Positions 31,035-38,230 of a stretch of 43,223 nt of DNA are shown one piece after another. Origin of the DNA: an uncultured Oscillospiraceae bacterium (GTDB taxonomy: Bacteria; Bacillota_A; Clostridia; Oscillospirales; Acutalibacteraceae); the NCBI GenBank assembly GCA_910587995.1, contig CAJUNS010000022.1:1-43223 (forward strand), in the 5' to 3' direction. The notes beneath the pieces are model-generated. The model was not told where the DNA came from. It did not search any database and saw only the letters and a program-made list of their open reading frames with translations. A program made the position numbers and the translations under genes. Each line of letters opens with the position of its first letter. Positions within the stretch are counted from its first letter, which is position 1.

Positions 31035-31562
31035 ATGTCAATTTTAAAACCCACCGCCCTCCGCACCCGCTGCGGAGAGGTAACCCCCGCGCTTTTGCGG
31101 AGCCTGGGGGTGAGGGCGGTGCTGCTGGATGTGGACAACACCATCGCCGCCTATACCTCCCACCAGCCGGCCCCCGGCGCGGTGGACTGGGTGAGAGGCC
31201 TGGTAGAGGCGGGCTTTCGGGTGGTGATTGTCTCCAACAACTACAAAAAGCGGGTGGAGCCCTTTGCGGCCCGGTTTGGCCTGGGCTGCTTCTGCTTTGC
31301 CTTAAAGCCCCTGCCCTTTGGCTACCTGCGGGCCTGCCGTGCCCTGGGGGCCCGCTGCCGGGAGTGCGTGATCATCGGCGACCAGGTGTTTACCGATGTG
31401 GTGGGCGCGAACCTGTGCGGCATGAAGTCCGTGCTGCTGGAGCCCATGGAGCTGGAGAAGGGCTTTACCTTCCGGCTCCGGCGGTACTTTGAGCGGGGCT
31501 TGCGGGCCCGCTGGGGGCAGAGAGTGGATTTTTCCCAGGAAAAAAACGAAACCATTGAGTGA
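31035..31562 (+). CDS. yqeG: YqeG-family HAD-IIIA phosphatase
   Basis: A 175-residue HAD phosphatase. Motif I LDVDNTIAAY (Asp32, Asp34), motif II IVSNN, motif III in KPLPFGYLRAC and motif IV IIGDQVFTDV. The family removes phosphate from phosphatidylglycerophosphate or similar phosphorylated substrates (fungal/plant relatives), or small metabolites. ATG 31035 has only a weak GGAG about 14 nt upstream. A GTG overlapping its stop is not used; the next gene starts 17 nt on, so the two are likely co-transcribed. Confidence 0.88.
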   Translation: MSILKPTALRTRCGEVTPALLRSLGVRAVLLDVDNTIAAYTSHQPAPGAVDWVRGLVEAGFRVVIVSNNYKKRVEPFAARFGLGCFCFALKPLPFGYLRACRALGARCRECVIIGDQVFTDVVGANLCGMKSVLLEPMELEKGFTFRLRRYFERGLRARWGQRVDFSQEKNETIE

Positions 31563-31579
31563 GGAAAGGATGTTACACT

Positions 31580-32659
31580 ATGAAGAACCCTGTGGAGCGG
31601 ATCGCGGAAAAGCTGATTGCCGGTGACCCGCAGAAGGCCATTATGGTCAACTCGGAGCGGAACCGCCGGTATTTTACCGAGTTTCCCTCTGACGCGGGCG
31701 CGCTGCTGATCACCGCGGAGGAGGCCTATCTGCTCCAGGACTTCCGCTATGAGGAGGCGGCCGGTTACTCGGCTAAAAACTGCACGGTCACCGGCTTTAC
31801 GGATTTTAAGGCCAAGCTCTGCGAGCTGCTGGAGAAGCACGGGGTCAAGCAGGTGTACATGGAGATCAACAAGCTCTCGGTGGCCGAGGCCCGGACCTTT
31901 GAGAAGCTGTTCCAGGAGCACGGCGTGGAGGCTGTGCTGGATGACACCTTGGACAAGGCCATTAAGGACCAGCGGATGATCAAATCTCCGGAGGAGGTCA
32001 AGAAGATTGAGGCCGCCCAGGCCATTACCGATGCGGCGTTCCAGCACATCCTTCCCTTTATCAAGGAGGGGGTTACCGAGCGGGAGCTGGCCCTGGAGAT
32101 TGAGTTCTTCATGCGCAACAACGGCGCGGAGGCCGTGGCCTTTGAACTGATTGTGGCCGCGGGCAAAAGCGGATCCCAGTGCCACGCGGTGCCCGGGCAG
32201 AACACGGTGCACAAGGGCGACTTCATCACCATGGACACGGGTGCCATGCTGGACGGATACCACTCGGACATGACCCGCACCGTGGCCTTTGGCAAGGTCA
32301 GCGATGAGCAGCGGAAGGTTTACGACACGGTGCTGCGGGCCCAGCTGGCGGTCATCGATGCGGTGAAGCCCGGTGTGCTGTGCTGCGATGTGGACAAAAT
32401 TGCCCGGGATATTATTGAGAAAGATTACCCCGGCACCTTTGGTCACGGCCTGGGCCATGGGGTGGGCTTTGAGATTCACGAGTGGCCGGCCTTCTCCCAC
32501 CGGGACCAGACTCCCTGCGCGGAGGGCATGGTCATTACCGATGAGCCCGGCATTTACGTGCCCGCCAAATGGGGCGTGCGCATTGAGGATATGCTGTTGG
32601 TAACGGCGGATGGCTGCCGCAGCTTGACCAAGTCCCCCAAGGAGCTTATCGAGCTGTAA
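31580..32659 (+). CDS. Xaa-Pro peptidase (M24 family)
   Basis: A 359-residue metallopeptidase with a creatinase-like N-terminal domain (NRRYFTEFPSDAGALLITAE) and a pita-bread catalytic domain. The five metal ligands are visible: Asp in ITMDTGAM, Asp in GYHSDMTRT, His in FGHGLGHGVG, Glu in ITDEPGIYV and Glu in VRIEDMLLV. It removes N-terminal residues preceding proline, in the cytosol. AGGAAAGGA precedes ATG 31580. In many Firmicutes this gene lies directly before efp, as here. Confidence 0.93.
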   Translation: MKNPVERIAEKLIAGDPQKAIMVNSERNRRYFTEFPSDAGALLITAEEAYLLQDFRYEEAAGYSAKNCTVTGFTDFKAKLCELLEKHGVKQVYMEINKLSVAEARTFEKLFQEHGVEAVLDDTLDKAIKDQRMIKSPEEVKKIEAAQAITDAAFQHILPFIKEGVTERELALEIEFFMRNNGAEAVAFELIVAAGKSGSQCHAVPGQNTVHKGDFITMDTGAMLDGYHSDMTRTVAFGKVSDEQRKVYDTVLRAQLAVIDAVKPGVLCCDVDKIARDIIEKDYPGTFGHGLGHGVGFEIHEWPAFSHRDQTPCAEGMVITDEPGIYVPAKWGVRIEDMLLVTADGCRSLTKSPKELIEL

Positions 32660-32694
32660 AAAGAGTCAAATTTACAAAAACCGGCGGATTTTCC

Positions 32695-32723
32695 TTGAAA
32701 TTTGCCGCAAGATATATTACAAT
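32695..32723 (+). promoter_or_regulatory. efp promoter
   Basis: TTGAAA (32695-32700), a 17-nt spacer and TACAAT (32718-32723), 29 nt before ATG. Confidence 0.75.
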
Positions 32724-32752
32724 AGAGTCAGTATGATCTGGGAGGTTTTTTT

Positions 32753-33310
32753 ATGGTAACCGCAGGCGATTTTAGAAACGGCGTAACCTTCGAGATGGAC
32801 GGAGGCGTTTACTCCATCATTGAGTTCCAGCATGTTAAGCCCGGCAAAGGCGCGGCCTTTGTGCGCACCAAGATCCGCAACGTGATCTCCGGGGCTGTCA
32901 CCGAGCGCACCTTTAACCCCAACGACAAATTCCCCACCGCGTTCATTGAGCGCAAGGACATGCAGTATCTGTACAGCGACGGGGACCTGTACTACTTTAT
33001 GGACACCGAGACCTATGAGCAGATTCCCATTAACGCCAGCGTTCTGACCGACAACTTTAAGTTTGTGAAGGAGAACATGGAGTGCAAGGTGCTCTCTTAC
33101 AAGGGCAATGTGTTTGGCCTGGAGCCCCCCAACTTTGTGGAGCTGGAGGTCACCAAGACCGAGCCGGGCATTAAGGGCGACACCGCTACCAACACCCTGA
33201 AGCCCGCCACGTTGGAGACCGGCGCGGAGATTCGTGTGCCCCTGTTCATCAACGAGGGCGAAATGATCCGCATCGACACTCGGACCGGCGAGTATATGGA
33301 ACGGGCATAA
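32753..33310 (+). CDS. efp: Elongation factor P
   Basis: A 185-residue EF-P with three beta-barrel domains. It relieves ribosome stalling at consecutive prolines. Lys32 in the loop KPGKGAAFVRTK is the position modified in other bacteria (5-aminopentanol in Bacillus, beta-lysine in enterics). The C-terminal domain GEMIRIDTRTGEYMERA is standard. GGGAGG lies before ATG 32753. It has its own promoter although the peptidase gene is only 93 nt upstream. Confidence 0.96.
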   Translation: MVTAGDFRNGVTFEMDGGVYSIIEFQHVKPGKGAAFVRTKIRNVISGAVTERTFNPNDKFPTAFIERKDMQYLYSDGDLYYFMDTETYEQIPINASVLTDNFKFVKENMECKVLSYKGNVFGLEPPNFVELEVTKTEPGIKGDTATNTLKPATLETGAEIRVPLFINEGEMIRIDTRTGEYMERA

Positions 33311-33405
33311 GGTTCTACGCTCTGTTTGGAACGCATGAGCCCCTGTGCTTTATGCGCGGTTAAAAAAAAGCCGGTCTTCGTTAGCACGAAACGCATAAAA
33401 CGCTT

Positions 33406-33445
33406 CGGGTGTGTTTGACGCCCCAAGGGCGTGCCAAACCACCCG
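33406..33445. repeat. Long imperfect hairpin
   Basis: CGGGTG-T-GTTTG-ACGCCC (33406-33423) pairs with GGGCGT-GC-CAAAC-CACCCG (33427-33445), with small bulges. No T-run follows on the plus strand. Confidence 0.6.
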
Positions 33446-33530
33446 GCAGCACACCAAGTCCCCCAACCCCGTACAGCCTCCCGCCGTTCCCGAAGCAACT
33501 GGTTCCCACCCTGCGTAACGGCGCAAAAAT

Positions 33531-33582
33531 CTTTGAAGATTCTTAAGAGGCTTCCTGCTGGAAGTCCCTTAAGCGCCGGAGG
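33531..33582 (+). repeat. 3' module of repeat B (third occurrence)
   Basis: CTTTGAAGATTCTTAAGA is shared with 13642-13659, followed by an imperfect 14-bp stem (33542-33555 with 33560-33573) and then AAGCGCCGGAGG, matching AAGCCGCCGGAGG after the 13.6-kb palindrome. Confidence 0.75.
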
Positions 33583-33614
33583 CGTCCCTTTTTGGAAAGG
33601 AAGGTAATTGAAGT

Positions 33615-34079
33615 ATGACCAATTCTGAACGCGCGTCTTACATCCGCGGCTTGATGGACGGCATGGAGCTGGATCCCAACGCCAAGGAGACCAAGATTTT
33701 CAACGCCATTGTGGAGCTGCTGGACGACCTCTCTGTCTCCGTGGAGGAGATGGAGGACGAATATGGCGAGCTGGCCGAGCAGGTGGACGAGATCGACCAT
33801 GACCTGGGAGCCCTGGAAGAGGACTTTTATGGTCTGGAGGGAGAGGATGAAGGCTGCGGCTGTGGCTGCCACCATCATCACCACCACGAGGACATGAGCA
33901 CGGACTTTGGCGTAAACTGCCCCAACTGCGGCGCGGACATCCCCCTGACCGATGAGGTTTTGGACGCGGAGGAGATCATCTGCCCCGGCTGCGGCGAAAA
34001 GCTGGAGTTCGAGTTTGAAGACGAAGATGACGAGGACTTCGAGGAAGAAGACGGCGAGGAGCCGGAAGGCGAAGAGTAA
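33615..34079 (+). CDS. CD1247 N-terminal domain protein with His/Cys cluster and zinc ribbon
   Basis: A 154-residue acidic protein. The N-terminal helical domain (SERASYIRGLMDGMELDPNA ... VELLDDLSVSVEEMEDEYGE) matches proteins annotated CD1247-type in Clostridia. A central cluster, CGCGCHHHHHH, is followed by a zinc ribbon (CPNCGADIPL ... CPGCGEKLEF) and a poly-acidic tail. The runs of Cys and His could bind Zn, Ni or Cu; function is unknown. The His codons are mixed CAC/CAT, so this is not a tag artefact. GGAAAGGAAGG precedes ATG 33615. It often follows efp in this group. A terminator follows. Confidence 0.82.
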   Translation: MTNSERASYIRGLMDGMELDPNAKETKIFNAIVELLDDLSVSVEEMEDEYGELAEQVDEIDHDLGALEEDFYGLEGEDEGCGCGCHHHHHHEDMSTDFGVNCPNCGADIPLTDEVLDAEEIICPGCGEKLEFEFEDEDDEDFEEEDGEEPEGEE

Positions 34080-34086
34080 AAAAAGC

Positions 34087-34119
34087 AGCCGCAGGAGGAA
34101 ACGCTCCTGCGGCTTTTTT
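34087..34119. terminator. Bidirectional terminator
   Basis: AGCCGCAGGAG (34087-34097), a 6-nt loop, CTCCTGCGGCT (34104-34114), a T-run on the right and A-run on the left. It serves the CD1247-type gene and the convergent methyltransferase operon. Confidence 0.88.
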
Positions 34120-34123
34120 ATGT

Positions 34124-34948
34124 CTATTTCTTTTGCGGCGCTCGCTGGCGGGAGACTTCATAGAGCAGTACGGTGCCCGCGCAGGCCACGTTGAAGGAGC
34201 TGGCCGAAGAATCCTCTGCCATGGGAATGGTGCAAAGCTGGTCGCAGCTCTGTTTAAAGGCATAGCTCAGGCCATCGGTCTCGTTGCCCAGCATCAGCAG
34301 CAGAGGGCCGGTGAGGTTTGCGCCGTAAATCGGGTGCTGCCGGTGGGCCGTGGTGCCGATGGTCTGGAAGCCGGGGTATTCCTCCCGCATGGCGGCCAGG
34401 AAAGCCGCGGCCTGGCTGTTTTCCAGCTGGACCGCCGGAACCCGGAAAAAGGAGCCCATGGAGGCTGTGACCACCTCTGGGTCGTATAGGTCCACCCCAT
34501 GGCCGGTGAGAATGAGCCCGTCCGCTCCCAGACCGTCGCAGGAGCGCAGCAGAGACCCCAGATTGCCCCGGTTGGAGGGTCTGTCGAAGAGCACCCATAG
34601 GGGATTGGCGGGGCGCCGCAGCAGCTGGGCCCCGCCCTGGCGCATCTTCACCACAGCCATAAGCTCAGAACCGTCCTCCTTGCCGGAAAGGCTGTCCAGC
34701 AGCTCCCCCGCCAGCCGGTAATGGATGGGCGCGGGAACCTGTTCCAGCATCTCCTGGGCCCAGCGGGAGAGAGCCCGGTCCCGGGCATAGAGAAAGGCGG
34801 CGAATTCCCAGCCGTTTTCCCGGGCCTGGTTGAGATTTCGCACCCCCTCCACAAAAAACTCTCCGTAGCGGTGGCGCTTGTTCCGGTTGGATTTGAGCAC
34901 CTCAAATTTTTGATAGTCAGCATTTTTGCTGAAGATGTCCCGTGTCAT
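34124..34948 (-). CDS. SpoU/TrmH family RNA 2'-O-methyltransferase
   Basis: A 274-residue SPOUT methyltransferase that methylates ribose in tRNA or rRNA using SAM. An N-terminal substrate-binding domain (RHRYGEFFVEGVRNLNQA) precedes the three catalytic motifs: DRPSNRGNLGSLLRSCDGLG (Asn/Arg), LLMLGNETDGLS and IPMAEDSSASSFNVACAG. The start codon overlaps the stop of the upstream dehydrogenase gene (ATGA), with no strong ribosome binding site, so translation is probably coupled. The exact target nucleotide cannot be predicted. Confidence 0.9.
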   Translation of the reverse strand: MTRDIFSKNADYQKFEVLKSNRNKRHRYGEFFVEGVRNLNQARENGWEFAAFLYARDRALSRWAQEMLEQVPAPIHYRLAGELLDSLSGKEDGSELMAVVKMRQGGAQLLRRPANPLWVLFDRPSNRGNLGSLLRSCDGLGADGLILTGHGVDLYDPEVVTASMGSFFRVPAVQLENSQAAAFLAAMREEYPGFQTIGTTAHRQHPIYGANLTGPLLLMLGNETDGLSYAFKQSCDQLCTIPMAEDSSASSFNVACAGTVLLYEVSRQRAPQKK

Positions 34949-35970
34949 TTCTGCACGTCAATGAGCACCTTCATGGTGGACTCCCGGTTGGCGTCAATGT
35001 ACTGATAAGCGGCCAGATACTCCTGGAAGGGGAAGCGCTTGGAGATCAGCGGGGCCAGCTGAACCTTGCCCTCCTGCACCAGCTGGATGGCGGTTTCATA
35101 ATCCTCGCTCCGGTACATCATGGAGGTGTTTAAGTCCAGCTCATGGTCGTTGAGCACCGCCAAATCCACATGGGCCTCCTTGGCGAACACGGCCACCAAA
35201 ATGATGGCGCTGCCCTTACGGGCGTGCTGAATGGCCTGACCCATGGTGATATCATTTCCAGCGCAGTCGTAAATCACATCGCACTTGTCCGGGCCAAAAA
35301 ACTCCACCAGTCCTTGGCCAAAATCCTGGTTCTTGGTGTTGACAGCGGAATCCGCGCCGCATTCCTTGGCCTTTTCCAGGCGCAGGCCGCTCACATCGGT
35401 GATCATCACCCGGCGGGCTCCCAAGCCTTTAGCCGCTTGGGCCACTAAGATGCCGATGGGCCCCGCGCCCAGCACGCACACATCCTTGCCGCTGAGGTCT
35501 CCCGCCTGGCGTGCCGCGTGGACAGCCACGGCCAGGGGCTCGATCATGGCCCCCTCCTCCAGGCTCATGGAGTCCGGCAGGGGGGTGACTTTTTCCGCGT
35601 CCACCGCAAAATAGTGGGAGGCAACGCCCGTGGTCTGAAAGCCCATGACCTTGAGGCTTTCGCACAGGTTATACTTGCCGTGGCGGCAGGGCCAGCACTG
35701 GCCGCACACCACCTGGGGCTGAATGGTCACCTTTTGGCCCACGTGAAAGCCGGTTACGCCGGGTCCCAGCTCTTCCACCAGCCCGGAGACCTCATGGCCC
35801 TGGGTGACGGGATAGCTGGTGAAGGGATGCTCTCCGTGGTACACATGGATGTCGGAACCGCACACGCCGATTTCCATAATCTTGACTAAAACCTGCCCCT
35901 CCTGGGGCTGAGGGGTGGGAACCTCCTGGAACTGAATTTGACCGGGGGCGGTCATAACTTGCTGAAGCAT
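34945..35970 (-). CDS. Zinc-dependent medium-chain alcohol dehydrogenase
   Basis: A 341-residue MDR-family dehydrogenase (sorbitol/threonine dehydrogenase type). Catalytic zinc ligands are Cys37 (IGVCGSD) and His59-Glu60 (GHEVSG). Structural zinc cysteines are Cys89, Cys92, Cys95 and Cys103 (CGQCWPC ... NLC). The NAD-binding Rossmann motif is VLGAGPIG. It oxidises secondary alcohols or polyols; the substrate is not known. AGGAG sits 8 nt before ATG 35968-35970, preferred to GTG at 35979. It leads an operon with the SpoU gene, an unusual pairing. Confidence 0.92.
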   Translation of the reverse strand: MLQQVMTAPGQIQFQEVPTPQPQEGQVLVKIMEIGVCGSDIHVYHGEHPFTSYPVTQGHEVSGLVEELGPGVTGFHVGQKVTIQPQVVCGQCWPCRHGKYNLCESLKVMGFQTTGVASHYFAVDAEKVTPLPDSMSLEEGAMIEPLAVAVHAARQAGDLSGKDVCVLGAGPIGILVAQAAKGLGARRVMITDVSGLRLEKAKECGADSAVNTKNQDFGQGLVEFFGPDKCDVIYDCAGNDITMGQAIQHARKGSAIILVAVFAKEAHVDLAVLNDHELDLNTSMMYRSEDYETAIQLVQEGKVQLAPLISKRFPFQEYLAAYQYIDANRESTMKVLIDVQK

Positions 35971-36040
35971 AGTGGTCACTCCTAATCATAATTTTAAAAA
36001 AAGTCTTTGAAGACCCGGGAAATAGGAGGACCAGCGGAGG

Positions 36041-36556
36041 TCAGCCGGCCTCCTTCAGGCTCTCCACCCGGGCTGTGATGTACTGCTGGACCTGGTCCCG
36101 GGGAATGTCCAGAGCTGCGGCCAGCTCACCGAAGAGCAGGTCCTCGCCCTGCTTTAAAAAGCGCTCGTCCACGCTGCCAAACCGCCGCTTCTGCTGCTGC
36201 ATGGACTCCTTTTTGGCGTGAATGGACATAGTCAGCTCCATCCAATCCTGGCAGTCGTGGCGCTCCAGCAAGGTCTCATAATGGGCCGCCAAGTCCCGAG
36301 CCGCCCGGCCGTGGAACGCCTGGCAGCGCAGGCTGGGGATGCCGGCAATGAGCCGCTCCGCCTCCTCCCGGCTGATGATGGGACGCATGAACACCTTGGT
36401 AGAGTCCACCGGCACGGAGATGACGCAGGACTGGTAGAGGGGGTGAAGCACATAGTAAAGCCGCTGGCCCACCTCGGGGAAGTCCTGTTTCTTGATCTCC
36501 GTAATTTTGCACACACCTGTGCTCCCATACTGCACTAACTGCCCTACCTCATACAT
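36041..36556 (-). CDS. CarD family transcriptional regulator
   Basis: A 171-residue protein with the N-terminal RNA polymerase-interacting Tudor-like domain (MYEVGQLVQYGSTGVCKITE, QRLYYVLHPLYQ) and a helical C-terminal DNA-contacting domain (RREEAERLIAGIP-like region, FLKQGEDLLFGELAAAL). CarD proteins stabilise open promoter complexes. AGGAGG lies 7 nt before ATG 36554-36556; the longer upstream frame is not coding. It has its own promoter and a leader with a perfect inverted repeat. A small hairpin with seven T (minus strand, about 36017-35995) may end the transcript. Confidence 0.9.
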   Translation of the reverse strand: MYEVGQLVQYGSTGVCKITEIKKQDFPEVGQRLYYVLHPLYQSCVISVPVDSTKVFMRPIISREEAERLIAGIPSLRCQAFHGRAARDLAAHYETLLERHDCQDWMELTMSIHAKKESMQQQKRRFGSVDERFLKQGEDLLFGELAAALDIPRDQVQQYITARVESLKEAG

Positions 36557-36604
36557 CTTACTTCCTCCTTTTTTCTTCATCTCGCGCAAATGCCTTTTAC
36601 CTGC

Positions 36605-36624
36605 TGATATCGTTACGGATATCA
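36605..36624. promoter_or_regulatory. Inverted repeat in the carD leader
   Basis: TGATATC (36605-36611), 6 nt, GATATCA (36618-36624). It lies in the 5' UTR between promoter and start codon. Related bases (GTTAACGATACC, GATATC) occur in the MFS leader near 39604-39634. Confidence 0.45.
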
Positions 36625-36652
36625 CACAGAACCCGCAAGTACCTTTGTATAT

Positions 36653-36681
36653 AGTATAACACAGTTGCAGAAGAAATGTAA
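36653..36681 (-). promoter_or_regulatory. carD promoter
   Basis: Minus strand TTACAT (36676-36681), a 17-nt spacer and TATACT (36653-36658), about 97 nt before the start codon. Confidence 0.5.
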
Positions 36682-36726
36682 GAGATGAATTCAAAAAAGG
36701 AAGAAAAATTTAAAAAATTTTTTCAC

Positions 36727-37128
36727 TCACCACACGCCGTTGGTGAACCAGTGGGGCAGAAGGGCCAATTCATCCAGTACGGCCATAATTTTAATCAAAA
36801 GGCCGATGGCGGAAATCACGATGCCCGCCACAGCCAGACCCCGGGTGCGGTCCCCCCGAAAGCCCAAGATGGAGGCAATGAGCCCCAAGGGCAGCAGCAG
36901 AACGCTGGCGAAAAAGTAGCCCAGCACCGAGGAGACGAAGCCCAGCACAGTGGAGACGTCCATCCAGGTGAAGACTTTGGGGGCCAGGGGAGGCAGCGGG
37001 GCGGCGGACCGGGGCAGAAAGGCTGGCGGTCCAGGAGGGCCGGGCGGAGGCGGAAAGGCCGTGCCGCAGCGGGGACAGACAGGGCTGTGGTCCTCGCTGA
37101 GCTGGCCGCAGGCAGGGCATTGCTTCAT
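36727..37128 (-). CDS. Zinc-ribbon membrane protein (DUF4190-like)
   Basis: A 133-residue protein: an N-terminal zinc ribbon (CPACGQ ... CPRCG, Cys4 and Cys7, Cys18 and Cys21), a proline-rich linker (PPPPGPPGPPAF), and two membrane segments with GLAVAGIVISAIGLLIKI, which resembles DUF4190. Function unknown; such proteins are common small envelope proteins in Gram-positives. AAAGGA lies 9 nt before ATG 37126-37128. It starts 4 nt after the upstream acetyltransferase stop, so the two form an operon. Confidence 0.8.
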   Translation of the reverse strand: MKQCPACGQLSEDHSPVCPRCGTAFPPPPGPPGPPAFLPRSAAPLPPLAPKVFTWMDVSTVLGFVSSVLGYFFASVLLLPLGLIASILGFRGDRTRGLAVAGIVISAIGLLIKIMAVLDELALLPHWFTNGVW

Positions 37129-37132
37129 AGAA

Positions 37133-37618
37133 TCATTTCCTTTCTGAGAGGGGGCAGACCATGATAAATTCCTCTTCCGTTTCCCGGAGGATTTGAAAGC
37201 CTGCCCGCTGGTACATGCGGGCCGCGTAGTTGTCCTTTTGCACCGCCAGGGAGGCTTGGGCATACCCGGCCTGGCGAAGCTGGTCCAGCATGGCGTGCAG
37301 CAGGGCGGTTCCCAGCCCTTGGCCTCGGAATTCCGGCAGCAGGGAGAGGGCGAAGGAGGGCGTTTCGCTGTCCACATGGCCATAGTCGTCCATAATGCGC
37401 ACCCAGACAGCTCCGGCTACCCGGCCCTCTGCCACGGCAGCGAAAGCCCGGTCGTGGGGAGACTGGCCAAAGCCATCCACATAGACCCGCAGGGCGGGGG
37501 ATTGCAGTACGCTCCGGGGAGGCGGCTGCTGGCCTTTTGGCACAAAAATGGCTTGGTAGAGAAACTCCTCCAGCAAAAAGTATTCTGACGGGTACAAGGT
37601 TCGGATGATGTAATTCAT
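37133..37618 (-). CDS. GNAT family N-acetyltransferase
   Basis: A 161-residue acetyltransferase. The acetyl-CoA binding motif A is LPEFRGQGLGTALLHAM (R/QxxGxG/A), followed by the typical AQASLAVQKDNYAARMYQRA and GFQILRETEEEFIM. The acceptor is unknown. ATG 37616-37618 follows GGAGG by 5 nt; TTG 37630 would read through the ribosome binding site. Operon with the downstream zinc-ribbon gene. Confidence 0.9.
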   Translation of the reverse strand: MNYIIRTLYPSEYFLLEEFLYQAIFVPKGQQPPPRSVLQSPALRVYVDGFGQSPHDRAFAAVAEGRVAGAVWVRIMDDYGHVDSETPSFALSLLPEFRGQGLGTALLHAMLDQLRQAGYAQASLAVQKDNYAARMYQRAGFQILRETEEEFIMVCPLSERK

Positions 37619-37682
37619 AAATGCCTCCAAGTGTTTTATTGCTCAACATTTGGAGAAAGAGCCGCACATACAAAAGCCTCCT

Positions 37683-38108
37683 TTACGGTTGAATTTTTTT
37701 TATCATCAGCTCATCCGTTGGCGCGTAGCCCGCTTTTTGGTAGAGCCCCTGGGCCGGAAGGTTTGAGTGTCCGGTAAGCAGAGTGAACTCTCCGGCCCCA
37801 AAAACTCCGGCGCAGTGGGACTCCAAAAAAGCCAGCAGGGCCAGCCCCAGGCCCCGGCGGCGGTAAGCGGGAGATACAAACAGCTCCGTTACCTCCACGG
37901 GGGGCGATTCATAGCAGAAAGAACGCTTCACCTGGGCGCAGGCGAACCCGGCCAAAAGACCGTCCTCCTGGGCCACGGCCACAATTTCCTGGGAATTGCC
38001 GGCCAGAGCGTTGGCTATAGCCTCCACGGTAGAGCCGCTGGGGCCGTTGAACTGTTCGTTCAGATGGTAGAGCTGAGGGGCGTCTTGCGGTGTGGCCAGA
38101 CGGATCAT
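37683..38108 (-). CDS. GNAT family N-acetyltransferase
   Basis: A 141-residue acetyltransferase of the aminoglycoside/polyamine-like GNAT class. Motif A is VSPAYRRRGLGLALLAFL after EVTELF, and the C-terminal NLPAQGLYQKAGY is standard. Substrate unknown. AAAGGAG lies 7 nt before ATG 38106-38108. It lies 64 nt upstream of the other GNAT gene in the same direction; they are only distantly related in sequence. Confidence 0.9.
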   Translation of the reverse strand: MIRLATPQDAPQLYHLNEQFNGPSGSTVEAIANALAGNSQEIVAVAQEDGLLAGFACAQVKRSFCYESPPVEVTELFVSPAYRRRGLGLALLAFLESHCAGVFGAGEFTLLTGHSNLPAQGLYQKAGYAPTDELMIKKIQP

Positions 38109-38230
38109 GGCAGGGCTCCTTTCTAAGAGGACGAAGGTTTTAGGGAAGTGTTACAGAGCGGCTTTCGGCTGGCCCGCGGGGCTGTTCGTCCCGAAGCCCA
38201 ACAACCTTGCGCTTCCAGGAGGAGAGGCTC

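Larger units (their letters stand above)
33311..33614. other. 304-bp structured noncoding gap after efp
   Basis: No gene seen. It contains a long imperfect hairpin (33406-33445: CGGGTG, GTTTG, ACGCCC arms) and the 3' module of repeat B (33531-33582). No clear T-rich terminator for efp was found. The right end carries GGAAAGGAAGG, the ribosome binding site of the next gene. Confidence 0.6.

Noticed and set aside
33870..33897. Six consecutive histidines as a possible cloning-vector tag
   Set aside because: Codons are mixed CAC/CAT, it is internal, flanked by family sequence, and preceded by a Cys-rich motif; it appears native.
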